Positions 13,146-24,583 of a DNA stretch of 64,000 nucleotides are shown here, piece by piece. The first letter of the stretch is position 1. Each line of letters begins with the position of its first letter. The stretch lies in assembly GCA_026724425.1 (NCBI GenBank), contig JAIUCV010000003.1:45905283-45969282 (forward strand), read 5' to 3'. The translations under genes and the position numbers were made by a program. The stretch is from Erythrophleum ivorense. Its lineage: Eukaryota; Streptophyta; Magnoliopsida; Fabales; Fabaceae. The notes below the pieces were generated by a model, which was not told the origin of the DNA, did no database searches, and saw only the letters and a list, made by a program, of their open reading frames with translations.

Positions 13146-13782
13146 ACTACTTACCAGGAGATTAGCAACAAAATCTAATCATTATTACAACTATCAAATA
13201 AATGAACAAGAAGAATATTTGAAAATATCTATGGATAGACAACATGCCTCCCAACCCTCTCTATGAAGCCTTCTTCTTTCACGATGTGGAGGGCATTGTT
13301 ATAAAATTTGGTGAGATAAGTTGTAAATTTTAAAAGCCAAAATTCCTATTAAAAATAGAAACAAATATTTTCTTTTGTGTTTAGTTCTTCCTTTAGAAAT
13401 TTTTTTTTATTAATGACATGTTTTAAATAAAATTTAAACCCATAAAACCCACTTAAAGTTTTTCTCTCTAACTAATATTGAATTGAAAAAATTGAAAGAA
13501 GGAGAGAGAGACAGAGTTTTGTAATGATAACCATATTAGGATAGTTTTACACGTCTTGTTCTATTGTTCTTTGTCGAAAGTCAATCTCCAAGTTGTCCAA
13601 GTGAATTTGCAATTTGGTTAGCCATATAATCCTTCTTTGAAGTATCCCAAAATAGAAAAAGGGAAAACAAGGATTGTCCACAGAGAAGGATGAGTGGAAG
13701 TGATGCCATTAGTGACCAAGTAAAATGAGGATTATCCACAAAGGAGGATGATCAGATTGGTCATAGTAATAAAAAGCTAAGA

Positions 13783-14650
13783 ATGGATGGTTTCCTAAAT
13801 GAAGGAATAAACATTGAAATGGTAAAAGGTATTTCTCATGAATGTGATGATAATATAGTTTTCATAGTAACAAATGAGCAAGTGGAGGAGGTGGATGCGG
13901 AGCAACAAATGAACATTTCACAAAAGGGTGGTCACTTGGTCTTAATTGTTAGAGATCGTATGTTATACAAAGACTCCTTACTTGGCTACAATAGGGTGGA
14001 TAATAATGAGGGTGCATACTTGAATTTGGATGAAACTATGGAAGAAGGTGTTTTGAAGGATGAAGAAGTGGTTATTTCAAATGAGATCAGGAACTCGTGA
14101 AGATTCATGTAGTTATTCCCTTATCAGGGGAAGAATGGAAGGAGTATTATCGACCATGGAAGAAAGCACTAGTCCTCACTCTTTTGGGAAAGCAACTTAT
14201 TTAGTTATCATTATCTAAAATCTAAACTCGTGAAGCTATGGAACATCATGGATTTTGAATTAATTGATCTCGAGAAAAACTATTTCCTTGCTCGTTTTTT
14301 TAATCTAAAAGATTACCATTTTGTTCCAAATGAAGGGCCCTAGGTAATTATGGAACATTATTTGGTTGTACAAAGATGGACACTGGACTTTGATCAACAG
14401 CATTAAAAAGATGACAATTTGAGTTAGAATTCCAAATTTGCCATTCAATATTATAATAAGCATTTCTTATGAAGATTGGGTAATCAAATTGGCTAGCCTT
14501 TCAGGTTAGATCCGAACATTCTATCTAATAGCCATGGGGATGAGACGAGAGTTGAAAGAGGTAGGTTTACTTGGATTAGTGTTAAAATAGACCTTAAGAA
14601 AAAATTGGTTTCTAAGCTTATTGTTAGGAATTCTCTCCTTACTATTGTTA
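13783..14650 (+). pseudogene. L1 ORF1 fragment in duplication unit 1
   Basis: A frame of 105 codons (13783-14100, MDGFLNEGINIEMVKG...) matches the N-terminal part of the ORF1 copy at 16006 but has fewer stops. Downstream, broken frames show the DUF4283-type features of plant L1 ORF1 proteins: an ELIDLEKNYFLARF block near 14256-14300 and GP-VIMEHYLVVQRWTLDFD near 14337-14395. The copy stops near 14650, at the junction with unit 2, before the zinc knuckle. By family this would be an RNA-binding LINE ribonucleoprotein component; here it is a dead fragment. Confidence 0.65.
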
Positions 14651-14667
14651 AAATACACCTTAAGAAA

Positions 14668-16914
14668 AACTAGTTTGATTATAGTTTAACTATTGTTAGA
14701 CTAATAAACTATAAACTAATACTTCTATGAATTTAATAACTAGTTTATTTTTAAAAATACTAAAATAAACTTAAAGGAGATGTATTTGTAGATGCCTTAT
14801 CACGAGTAAGAGCACCAATGATAGAAAAGTCAATGCAACATCGCTAAGACTTATGTGGGCTAGTAAAATTTATGTAATTTAATTTTAAATTGTAATAAAA
14901 ATAATTTATTTATTACAATATAATTAATAATAATATTAATTTTTTAAATATTAGGAAAATAGAATAAATATTTGTGTAACAAGAATTTATAATCACTTTG
15001 TTAATTTTTCTTTTGGGTCAGAATTGTTTAATATCTCCCTTATTAGTAAGAAGAAAACTCTAGGCCAAGCCATTCTTGATGATAACACAAATTCTTTGGG
15101 TTCATGTGATTATATAAGAACTAAAATGTAGTATATTGCTTTATATTTCATCTCCTAAGTACTCAAGTTTTTTATATAAAAAATAAAAATAGAATACATT
15201 AGACACAAACACACAAAAATGTTTAAGTGCATATATCATATGTTATATTTATTATGTATCAAAATTGGTTTGAGTTGTTGGGTAGTGTTTAGACAAAACT
15301 TGCTAGTTAAAAATTCATTGAAATTTGACCTTTAAACCCAATTATCAATTTTAAATTTTATTTTCTTAAGCCAAAGTCAAGTAATATTTTAGAACTCAAG
15401 CTTATTTTGGTCTAGCATTTTGTTTTGTTTTGTTTCTTTTTTTTTTGGGAGTCCAATAGATTTCATTGATAAAAAAGGCACTAAGGTCGTAGCAAAGCAA
15501 AGGATGGCCATTGATACATTGTGGAAAATACATCTTCAACTAAAGGAGGCAATATGCCTCATCACAAACAAATTAAACCTAGATAACCAAGAGGCAACAT
15601 ATGACCTCCAAGCCTAAATACTAGACCACTTACTAATAGATTAGCAACAAAATCTAATCATTATTACAACTATAAAATAAATGAACAAGAAGAATATTTG
15701 AAAATCTCTATGGATAGACAATATGCCTCCCAACTCTCTCTATGGAGCCTTCTTCTTTCATGATGTGGAGGGCATTGTTATAGAATTTGGTGAGATAAGT
15801 TGTAAATTTTAAAAGCCAAAATTCCTACTAAAAATAAAAACAAATATTTTCTTTTGTTTTTAGTTCTTCCTTTAGAAATTTTTTTTTAATTAATGACATG
15901 TTTTAAATAAAACTTAAATCCATAAAACCCACTTGAAAGTTTTCTCTCTAACTAATATTGAATTGAAGTGATGCCATTAGTGACCAAGTAGAATGAGAAT
16001 TATCCATGGAGGAGGATGATCAAATCAGTCATAATATTAAGTTGATAGTAGATGGTTTCCTAAATGAAGGCATAAACATTGAAATGGTAAAAAGGGTTTC
16101 TCATGAATGTGATGATAATATAGTTTTCACAGTAACAAATGAGCAAGTGGAGGAGGTGGATGAGGAGTAGTAAATGAACATTTCACAAAAGGGTGGTCAC
16201 TTGGTCTTAATTGTTAGAGATTGTATGTTATACAAAGACTCCTTACTTGGCTACAATGGGGTGGATAATAATAAGGGTGCATACTTGGATTTGGATGAAA
16301 CTATGGAATAAGGTGTTTAGAAGGATGAAGAAATGGTTATTTTGGATGAGATCATGAACTCGTGAAGATTCATCTAGTTATTCCCTTACCATAAGAAAAA
16401 TGGAAAGAGTATTATTGACCATGGAAGAAAGCACTAGTCCTCACTCTTTTGGGAAAGCAACTTAATTAGTTATCATTATCTAAAATCTAAACTCGTGAAG
16501 CTATGGAACATCATGGATTTTGAATTAATTGATCTCGAGAAAAACTATTTCCTTGCTCGCTTTTTTGATCCAAAAGATTACCATTTTGTTTTAAATGAAG
16601 GGCCCTAGGTGATTATGGAACATTATTTGGTTGTACAAAGATAGACACTAGACTTTGATCAACAACATTAAAAAGATAACAATTTGAGTTAGAATTCCAA
16701 ATTTTCCATTCAATATTATAATAAGCATTTCTTATGAAGACTAGGTAATCACATTGGCTAGACTCTCAAGTTAGATCCAAACATTCTATCTAATAGCCAT
16801 GGGGATGAGACGCGAGTTGAAAGAGGTAGGTTTGCTTGGATTAGTGTTAAAATAGACCATAAGAAAAAGTTGGTTTCTAAGTTTATTGTTAGGAATTTTA
16901 TCCTTACTATTGAA
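14668..16914. repeat. Unit 2 of the tandem duplication, continuous with the L1 LINE
   Basis: Second copy of the block described for 12201-14667, with scattered substitutions and an approximately 200-bp deletion near 15965. The flanks of the deletion share a short TTGAA/GTGAA-like match. This copy runs on without a break into the zinc-knuckle part of LINE ORF1, so it belongs to the main LINE. Confidence 0.85.
15436..15617 (-). mobile_element. Possible truncated minus-strand retroposon 3' end (copy 2)
   Basis: Duplicate of the block at 12968-13145, with the T run at about 15437-15446. It is part of the tandem duplication, so it was present before that event. Same caution as for copy 1. Confidence 0.25.
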
Positions 16915-18060
16915 TACGTGGGATTGAATCAAATTCGCTTTTGTTGTGGGAAATATAGTCATAAAAAAGAAATATGTCCTTCTAAATGTGTTTTTGCCAT
17001 GGATATAGAAAAGTTAAAAGAAGATAATCCAGACAACCACTAACCACTTATTATGGTGGCTCCTCCATGTCAAGCTATTCTAATAGGCGAAGAATATAAG
17101 CCATCGATGATGGTCCCTAAATCATCAAGGATCCATAATCAGAGGATGAAGGGTGTTGAAAATGCGAAATGTAATATTGCAAAGCAAAGCGGTCAAGGAT
17201 CATGGATTCATAATGATATTTCTCCATTAAGATTCACCATTTCTAATTTAGAGGGAGAGGCTATGGGACGTGTACAGATATTGTGCAATTCATTTAAGGT
17301 GACAAACTCCAAGGATATGAAAGTCAACGGGGTGCCTAATTCTCGACCCCAAATTCAATTTCATGATTTAAAGATAGCACAATAAATGGAAAGCCTACTC
17401 ATAATAAGGTGCATGGATCCTGTTTGTATCTTTTTTAGACCATTTAGATTTGATATAGACATTCTAGATTTTATATAAAATTTTTTAATTTTAAAACCCT
17501 TTTATTTTATAAGATATATAATGCAAAATGAAAATAGTTTTGTAATTGACAACTATATAAAAAAATAATGTTTTATATCAAAAAAATAAATAAAATATTT
17601 TAAAAAATCTAGACAGTCTAGATTGGGATGCACATACTTAGATTTATAGAGAATCCAAGTCTTGAGTCATAATGAGGTTTTGACTGTTACTGACAAGGAA
17701 AACAAGGTGCTTTTAAATGGGTCAACATACAATAGGCCTAATTCCTCTAAGTAGCATTCCCTTAATAAACCAAAGATTGAGGTTTCTAAAAGCCTAAAGT
17801 ATAAAGCAAGAAATGAGAAGCTTAAGGTGGACCACTACAAGAAGCCCACTTCACGCCTACATAGTGTTGCCCATGGTGGTATGACTAAGTTGAGCTCAAA
17901 AGGTAAGTGTTTGGGTAGGAGCTCTAAACCAACCAAGATGATAAACCTTGGCATAGGTTTGTTTCTAGAGAGATCCAATAAAAATTATGGTCAAAGTAAG
18001 CCAGTTTCCTCTCTAAAGCCTAGTAAATCTCTTGACCCTTATGCACCATATATCAAATGA
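16006..18060 (+). pseudogene. L1-type LINE ORF1 (DUF4283 and zinc knuckle), decayed
   Basis: An ATG at 16006 opens MEEDDQISHN..., followed by stops and frame changes. Recognisable parts in order are the acidic N-terminus, the DUF4283-like block (about 16430-16680: ELIDLEKNYFLARF, then a GP-VIMEHYLVVQR motif with a stop in place of Trp), a GRFAWI-like strand near 16825, and a CCHC knuckle at 16935-16977 (CCGKYSHKKEIC). The first zinc-ligand position reads Arg (CGC) where Cys is expected. Open C-terminal pieces lie at 17053-17385 and 17827-18060, separated by an AT-rich stretch (17400-17640) that may be a small insertion. By family ORF1 binds LINE RNA. ORF2 should follow directly but is displaced 8.4 kb by the gypsy-TRIM insertion. 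Confidence 0.7.
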
Positions 18061-18128
18061 TTAAATTCACACAAAAGAAAGTTCTACAGGCTTGCAAACC
18101 ACTTCTATTTATTATAAGAGCTTATGAG

Positions 18129-18133
18129 ACTAC
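18129..18133. repeat. Left target-site duplication ACTAC
   Basis: ACTAC immediately precedes the TGTAAC start of the gypsy 5' LTR. The identical ACTAC at 26485-26489 follows the last base of the inverted TRIM LTR, not the gypsy 3' LTR (which is followed by TTTGG). Confidence 0.85.
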
Positions 18134-19388
18134 TGTAACAACCCAGAAAAAGAAAGGAAAGGAAAAGAGAAGTTGAAAAATTTTCGAAGAGTTGAGAATT
18201 TTCTAAGTCTTCTCGCCATAGCGAGATATGGAATCGCCATAGCGAGAATGCCCCTTCGCCATAGCGAATATGTTCCTAGCTATAGCGAGTGCGGCATTCC
18301 ATACAGAAACCAGTGAGTTGCTCGCCGTAGCGAAGTTGTTCCTAGCTATAGCGAGTGTGGCATTCCATATAGAGACCAGAGAATTGCTCGCCATAGTGGC
18401 GCTATAGCGAAGGCAGAGGTCTGGAACAGACACGATCTCGCCATAGCGACGCCATAGCGAAAGTCGAGACTAGACACGATCTCACCGTAGCGAAGCTATA
18501 GCGAAGGCAGAAGTCTGGAACAGACACGAGCTCGCCGTAGCGAGGTCACTAACCCGCTATAGCGAGAGCGGTCCAGAAGAGCGAGAAAAAGGGAATTTGA
18601 CTTTTTAAAAGCTTCCAAATCTCTTCTTTCTTCTTCTAACCGACTCAAACTCGTCTTAGGAGAGAGAAAAGGGCGGAGGAAAGAGAGAGAAGCTGAAGAA
18701 AAGAGGAAAGCACAAGAAAGGTATGAATTCTCATGGTTTCCTCTTAGTATGTTGCCTTTCTCCCTTTTTCCCCTCTTTCCTACGGTTTAAATGGTAGAAA
18801 TGGTTAGGTCTGAGTCTGGTTCAGAGGAGAGAGAGTGGGAAACCATTCTTGAGAGAGATTAGAAGTAGCTAGTCTTCTCTTTCTTGCTTTTCCCCTTTCT
18901 TAAGAGTTAGAAAAGATAGGGATAGCTCATAGACCCAAGTAAGAGGAAAAACCTAGAGTGAGAAGCTCAGTAGAACTGATTAGAAGTAATCCCTAACTTA
19001 AGAATTAAGTATTAAGGTATTGACTCCATGCTTTTGTGTGGTTAGGCTCAAGAGGAACTCTCCCATCTAGGAATTGTTGTGAAACCAACAAGGGAGGAGG
19101 CCATTGTCAGAACAAGTTGAAAATAGCTAGCAAAGGTAGTTCTCTCCACTTTCTCTCATGCATAGTTGTGTGTTTACATTGTCTTGCTTGTGTGTATGAA
19201 TGATATGAGCATGAGGAATTAGAGAAAGAGCTCAACCGGTCCATATTACTTCTAAGTGGAGCTCTACCCACACATAGTGCCATATAAGAGTAAGCATAAG
19301 GTAGAGAAACTGTCTCCCTTATGAGTTCCGCATTGCCCATATGGGCTAGAGGGCACATTGGGTATGAGCTAGAGGTTAAGGTGTCACA
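18134..19388 (+). repeat. 5' LTR of the gypsy element (1255 bp)
   Basis: Begins TGTAACAACC and ends GTGTCACA. It is exactly as long as the copy at 24584-25838, and I count 17 substitutions and no indels between them (about 1.4%), mostly transitions. Positions 18214-18566 carry about a dozen TAGCGA cores in near-palindromic contexts and a 66-bp tandem duplication (starting at 18271 and 18337). From about 18660 the LTR becomes purine-rich with AGAGAG runs. Confidence 0.95.
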
Positions 19389-19393
19389 TTTGG

Positions 19394-19405
19394 TGGTATC
19401 AGAGC
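19394..19405 (+). promoter_or_regulatory. Primer-binding site, first copy
   Basis: TGGTATCAGAGC, complementary to the 3' end of plant initiator Met tRNA, lies 5 nt after the LTR end (spacer TTTGG). It is followed by TRIM sequence, not by the gypsy leader. The same 12-mer recurs at 19654-19665. Confidence 0.85.
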
Positions 19406-19653
19406 GGGCCTGGTCCATGTGCAACCCGAGGACAGGTTGGCCCCAAAAGGGGGGTGGATTGTGAAGTCCCACATCGGCCAGGAATGGTCTGGGGCTAAGG
19501 CTTATAAGTGGGGGCGAAGCCTTCCCCCACCAGAGGCGCCTTTTGGGGATAAAATCCCAAGGGGACAAAACCCCTACGAACTGGGAAGGCAGGGTAACCA
19601 AGCCCACGAACCGGGAAGGACATGGACAATACCTCTGGTGGCTCTGTAGGTGT
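19394..19653 (+). mobile_element. Circularly permuted TRIM monomer inside the gypsy leader
   Basis: This is 66 nt of TRIM internal region starting at its primer site, then a complete 169-bp TRIM LTR (19460-19628), then the first 25 nt of the TRIM internal region (19629-19653), giving 260 bp. That equals one TRIM LTR plus one internal region (169 + 91) with no base gained or lost. It is bounded by the 12-bp primer site at 19394 and its repeat at 19654. This is the arrangement expected if a one-LTR TRIM circle recombined at the shared primer site; that mechanism is inference. Confidence 0.85.
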
Positions 19654-19665
19654 TGGTATCAGAGC
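19654..19665 (+). promoter_or_regulatory. Primer-binding site, second copy (start of native gypsy leader)
   Basis: TGGTATCAGAGC followed by TGAAGTTTCAGGC, which reads into the normal gypsy leader that ends at the gag ATG (19891). Which of the two copies primes reverse transcription cannot be told from sequence. Confidence 0.8.
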
Positions 19666-19890
19666 TGAAGTTTCAGGCTTTCATGATAAGTTAGAACGTC
19701 AGAGCAGTAAGGTTCAGGCTTTCATTATGAGATGTAGTATGAGAGCAACAGTTTCAAGCCTTCATTGTGAGTTGTGGCATATGTTGAGAGTTGCCAAGAT
19801 GTTTATGAGTTTTGCTATGGATGATTGAGTGTATGAAAGTGGCATGTGTCCCTTTTATGTATGCTAAGCCATGTTATATGTTTCAGAAAG

Positions 19891-21010
19891 ATGGTTGACA
19901 CTCGCCAAAGCAGAGGCAGAGGTAGAGGTAGAGGAAGAGGTAGGCCTTCCAGAGCAGCTCAGGCAGAAGAGGCCGGGCCTAGTGATCCAGTAGCTGGAGC
20001 CCTACAGAGTATAGTGGCTCGCTTGGATCAGCAGCAAGCTATTATCATGCAGCTACAAGAACGGCTTGCTGAGAGAGATAGCCAAGGTCCTACACCTCCC
20101 CCTCCTCAGCCAGTTCCACACTCTGACCGTCCTGAGCATTCAGGGGCGACTCCTACAGATGCACAGCCACACATGCAGGCTGTAGCCCCAGTTCCACCAG
20201 CTCAGATGCCTCCTGCTGAGCAACAGCCCTCGATCAGAAAAGTAGTTACTCAGTTTAGAAAGTTCGGGCTTCCCACCTTCGATGGTGAAATGAGTGCAGA
20301 CAGAGCCGAGGCCTGGATTATAGAACTTGAGCAGATCTTCGAGGTTATGGAGTGCACTTCTGAGCAGAGAGCCAAGATGGCGGCTTTCCAGTTAAGAAAA
20401 GAAGCAATATATTAGTGGAAAGGCACTGAACCTATACTGAGAGCGAGGAACGTCCCGATCATATGGGAGGCATTCCTCGAGGCATTCCATGAGAAGTATT
20501 TCCCCGACTCCATCAGAGATGAGAAGGAGTCAGAGTTTATTCTGCTGAGACAGATACCGGGGATGTCCGTGGACCAATATGTAGCAAAGTTCATCGAGCT
20601 CTCTAGATATTCCTCATACCTTCAGAGACATGATGATGAGAAATGGAGGGCAGATAGGCTAGAGAAGGGTTTGCTCCCTGAGATCAGAGACAGGGTAGTG
20701 CCCCAGAGAATCAAGCACTTCCATACCCTAGTAGAAGTATGCAGAGTAACAGAAACGAATCTCAGGATGATGCAACCTACCTCTAGCACCAGACCATTAC
20801 TTCCCCTCCTTGAGCCTAAGAGATCTAGAGACGGTTCCCAGCCGGCAGTGACGAGCCGTAGAGGTGGAAAAAGTCAGTGGAACCAAAGAGGGAAGAAGAG
20901 GAAAGCTCAGTCTAGTAGAGGCAGCGCTCCACCTCTCATATGTCCCCAGTGTGGCAGGAATCACGGTCCCAGGCCGTGTTATGCGAGGCAGAATGTATGC
21001 TATCATGTGG
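19891..21010 (+). pseudogene. gypsy gag (capsid and CCHC nucleocapsid), two lesions
   Basis: The ATG at 19891 starts MVDTRQSRGRGRGRGRGRPS, a basic Arg-Gly N-terminus. A Pro-rich linker follows, then a retrotransposon gag domain (FGLPTFDGE... AEAWIIELEQIFEVMECT... and FHEKYFPDSIRDEKESEFILL). A TAG at 20413-20415 interrupts the frame just before WKGTEP. The nucleocapsid zinc knuckle begins near 20938 (CPQCGRNH) and a second knuckle (CGRPGHIARDC) is reached only after a one-base loss near 21007. By family, gag forms the virus-like particle that packages RNA, and non-autonomous elements such as TRIMs can be packaged in it. Confidence 0.88.
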
Positions 21011-24000
21011 CAGGCCGGGGCATATAGCCAGAGATTGCATGCAAGTTCCTCCACAGGCCCCTCTACCGGTCGCACAGCAGAGAGAGATGGCTCCACCTCC
21101 CAGACCACAGACCCAGGGTAGAGTCTTTGCCCTGTCACAGCAAGAAGCTAGCCAATCCCCGAGTCTGATTCAAGGTACTATTAAGATTAATGATTTTTTA
21201 GTAACTGCCTTGTTTGATTCGGGCGCTAGCCATTCCTTCATATCATGTGACTGTGTTAAGAGGTCGGGTCTGAGTATGCATGCATTGCCATATGAATTGC
21301 ATGTATCTACCCCCACTGGAAACCGAGCCATCACTTCCCATGCTTGCTTGAATTGTGTGATCCAGTTTAATCATTGCCTGACCACCCTTGATTTGATATG
21401 CATGCCCTTCATAGACATAGACGTCATAATTGGTATGAACTGGATGTCTGCCAATAATGCCACACTAGATTGTAGCCACAGGTGTGTTACTTTACCTGAA
21501 TGTGGGACTGTACCTAGTACTAGAGCTGAGTTGTCTGTCATGACCACTTCCCAAGTAGAGAGATCTCTAGGGCATGGTTGTCAGGGATATATGGTCTTCT
21601 TTTCAGTACAGGCTGAGGTAGAAGAGGGTATAGATGAGATCCCAGTAGTAAGGGAATTCCCAGGAGTATTCCCCAGAGAGATGAGTGGATTGCCCCCAGA
21701 GAGAGAGGTCGAGTTTCCAATAGAAATCGTACCTGGGGCAAGTCCAGTGTCTAAGGCCCCTTATAGAATGGCCCCCACAGAGTTAGCAGAGCTTAAGAAG
21801 CAGATAGAGGAACTCTTAGAAAAGGGTTTCATCAGACCTAGTGTCTCACCATGGGGAGCCCCAGTTCTATTTGGCAAGAAGAAAGATGGGAGCCTTAGAT
21901 TGTGTATAGACTGCAGGGAACTCAATAAGGTTACCATTAAGAACAAGTACCCTCTCCCTCGCATAGATGACCTCCTAGATCAGTTAGCAGGAGCGTCAGT
22001 GTTCTCTAAGATAGACCTCAGGTCGGGATATCACCAGCTCAGAGTAAAAGTGGATGATATTCCCAAGACAGCTTTTAGAACCAGATACTGGCATTATGAG
22101 TTTCTAGTTATGCCCTTCGGGTTGACGAATGCACCTGCAGTGTTTATGGATTACATGAATAGAATCTTCAGGCCATATCTAGACAAGTTTGTAGTAGTCT
22201 TCATAGATGATATCCTCGTCTACTCAAAAAGTGGAGAGGAACATGAGCAGCAGTTGAGATTAGTCTTGGAGACCTTAAGAGAAAGACAGTTGTATGCTAA
22301 ACTTAGTAAATGTAATTTCTGGCTCACTGAAGTTCAGTTTCTGGGTCATGTGATCTCCCAGGCAGGGGTCGCAGTAGATCCCCATAAGGTAGAGGCAGTA
22401 TTGCAGTGGGAGAGACCTAGGACAGTGACAGAGATCAGGAGCTTTCTAGGTTTAGCAGGATACTATAGAAGGTTCATTCAAGGCTTTTCTCAAATAGCAA
22501 TGCCATTGACCCGGCTTACTAGAAAGAGTGTGTCGTTTGTGTGGAATGAGAAATGTGAGAGTAGTTTTCAAGCGTTGAAGCGCAAGTTGACCACGGCACC
22601 AGTTCTAGTACTCCCTGACCCAAGAGAGAGTTTTACAGTATACAGTGATGCCTCTAAGAAAGGGTTAGGATGCGTACTTATGCAGAAAGGCCAAGTGGTA
22701 GCTTATGCTTCCAGACAGTTAAAGCCTCATGAGGAAAACTACCCCACACACGACCTAGAGTTAGCCGCAGTGGTATTCGCTTTAAAGATATGGAGACACT
22801 ACTTATACGGGGCAGCAATAGAGGTGTATAGCGACCACAAGAGTCTTAAGTACCTGTTTGAGCAAAAAGAGCTCAACATGAGGCAAAGGAGATGGTTAGA
22901 ATTCTTAAAAGATTATGAATTTACATTGAAATACCATCCAGGTAAGGCTAATGTGGTGGTTGATGCCCTAAGCAGAAAATCCATACACGTGGCCTGTATG
23001 ATGATCTGAGAGCAAGAATTGATCGAGAGGTTCAGAGACATGAGTCTCTCCTGCAGGGTGTGTTCGGAAAGGTTAGTAATGAGTGAAACCCGAATAGAAA
23101 GTGACCTGAGAGATCAGATAAGAGAGGCCCAGCAAGTAGATGATCATGTAAGGAAAGTAAGAGTCCAGATGACTCAAAGAAATGCTCAAGAGTTCAATCT
23201 GTCTGAGGATGACATAGTGAGGTATAAGGATAGGCTGTATGTGCCTAAGAATGCTGAGATCAAGGAGAAAATCCTAGATGAGGCACATAAGAGTAAGTAC
23301 ACGATTCATCCGGGGTAGCAATAAAATGTACCAGGATCTGAAAAGATTGTTCTGGTGGCCCGGGATGAAAGCAGACATAGCAGACTATGTCTCCCGATGT
23401 TTAGTATGCCAGAGAGTGAAAATAGAGCATCAGAAACCAGCAGGGTTACTTCAGCCTCTAGATATCCCAGAGTGGAAGTGGGATAGCATAGCTATAGATT
23501 TTGTTATGGGTTTGCCCAGGACATTATCGAGCTATGATGCAATATGGGTGATAGTGGATAGGTTAACAAAGTCAGCGCACTTTTTACCTATGAAAGCCAC
23601 TTATACCCTAGACAAGTTAGCCCAGCTGTACATCAGGGAGATAGTTAGACTGCATGGTGTGCCCAAGAGCATAGTATCAGATAGAGATCCCAGATTCACA
23701 TCGAATTTCTGGAGGTCATTACAAGATGCTCTAGGCACTAGACTCAGATTTAGCACAGCCTACCACCCTCAGACAGATGGACAAACAGAGAGAACCATCC
23801 AAACCCTAGAAGACATGTTGAGGGCATGTGTACTAGAATTGAAAGGGAATTGGGACACATACTTGCCTCTAGCAGAGTTTGCCTACAATAACAGTTACCA
23901 TGCTAGTATACAGATGGCACCGTATGAGGCATTGTATGGGAGGAAGTGTAGATCTCCAATGTGTTGGGTTGAGCTAGGAGAGCGGAGCCTTATAGGCCCA

Positions 24001-24534
24001 GAGTTAGTGGATCAGACCTCTAGACAGATAGAAACTATCAGAAGGAAACTTCTGACGGCCCAAAGTAGACAGAAAAGCTATGCAGATAACCGTAGGAGGC
24101 CGTTAGAGTTTGAGGTCGGAGATCATGTTTTCATTAAGGTATCTCCATCCACAGGTATAGGTCGATCCATTAAGAGGAAGAAGCTCAGTCCCAAGTACAT
24201 AGGTCCTTTTCAGATTCTAGATAAAGTAGGACCTGTGACATACAGACTAGCCCTTCCTCCGAACATAAGCCAAGTTCACAATGTCTTCCATGTTTCCCAA
24301 TTGAAAAAGTACCAGCCCGACCCCTCACATGTCATAGAATATGAGAATGTGCAGTTACAGGAGAATCTGTCATACATAGTATCACCAGAACGAATCGTGG
24401 ATGCTAGACTCAAGCAGTTACGGCATAAGACGATACCGTTGGTGAAAGTGGTTTGGAAGGGTTTGTCACCTGAAGAAGCCATATGGGAATTGGAGGAGGA
24501 TATGAGGAAGAAACATCCAGAACTCTTCCCATGA
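21008..24534 (+). pseudogene. gypsy pol: protease, RT, RNase H, integrase, chromodomain; two lesions
   Basis: Domains in order are: aspartic protease DSGASHSFIS (about 21217-21246); reverse transcriptase with LRLCIDCRELN and FIDD (about 22201-22212); RNase H with YSDASKKGLG, DHKSLKYL and DALSRK; integrase with the HHCC zinc region (about 23280-23420), the DDE core residues in IAIDFVMGLP, SDRDPRFTS and GQTERTIQTLEDML; a C-terminal GDHVFIKVSP module; and a chromodomain ending at 24534 (IVSPERIVDAR... VVWKGLSPEEAIWELEEDM). Breaks are TGA at 23007-23009, probably a former CGA codon, and a one-base insertion near 23316 (GGGTAGCAA). Both are mild for a dead element and fit the low LTR divergence. 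The chromodomain places it among the chromoviruses. Confidence 0.92.
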
Positions 24535-24570
24535 GGTATGTTATTTAAATTTCGGGGGCGAAATTTTTAT

Positions 24571-24583
24571 AAGGAGGGTAGAG
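24571..24583 (+). promoter_or_regulatory. Polypurine tract of the gypsy element
   Basis: AAGGAGGGTAGAG lies immediately 5' of the 3' LTR, the position of the plus-strand primer in LTR retrotransposons. Confidence 0.8.

Larger units (their letters stand above)
12201..14667. repeat. Unit 1 of a 2.47-kb direct tandem duplication (L1 5' region)
   Basis: The sequence from about 12201 (CTAGTTTAATCATAATTTAA) recurs from about 14668 (CTAGTTTGATTATAGTTTAA) and stays colinear for more than 2 kb, including the stretches beginning 12951/15412 and 13783/16045. The offset at the left edge is 2467 bp. Unit 1 keeps about 200 bp (about 13487-13695, with GAGAGA near 13500) that is missing from unit 2 at about 15965. 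Unit 1 ends inside LINE ORF1; only unit 2 continues into the rest of the LINE. Confidence 0.85.

Noticed and set aside
15420..15617. Small + strand proteins at 12951-13145 and 15420-15617
   Set aside because: They are similar only because the DNA is tandemly duplicated. They begin in a T-rich run and show no domain.
18203..18433. Minus-strand frame with repeated NSLVS-WNA-LAIARN units, also at 24653-24883
   Set aside because: It is the translation of the TAGCGA repeat array inside the LTR. It is present in both LTRs only because the DNA is duplicated, and it has no initiation context or known domain.
18214..18570. CRISPR-like repeat array
   Set aside because: This is plant nuclear DNA; the repeats are short, irregularly spaced near-palindromes within an LTR, without uniform spacers or associated genes.
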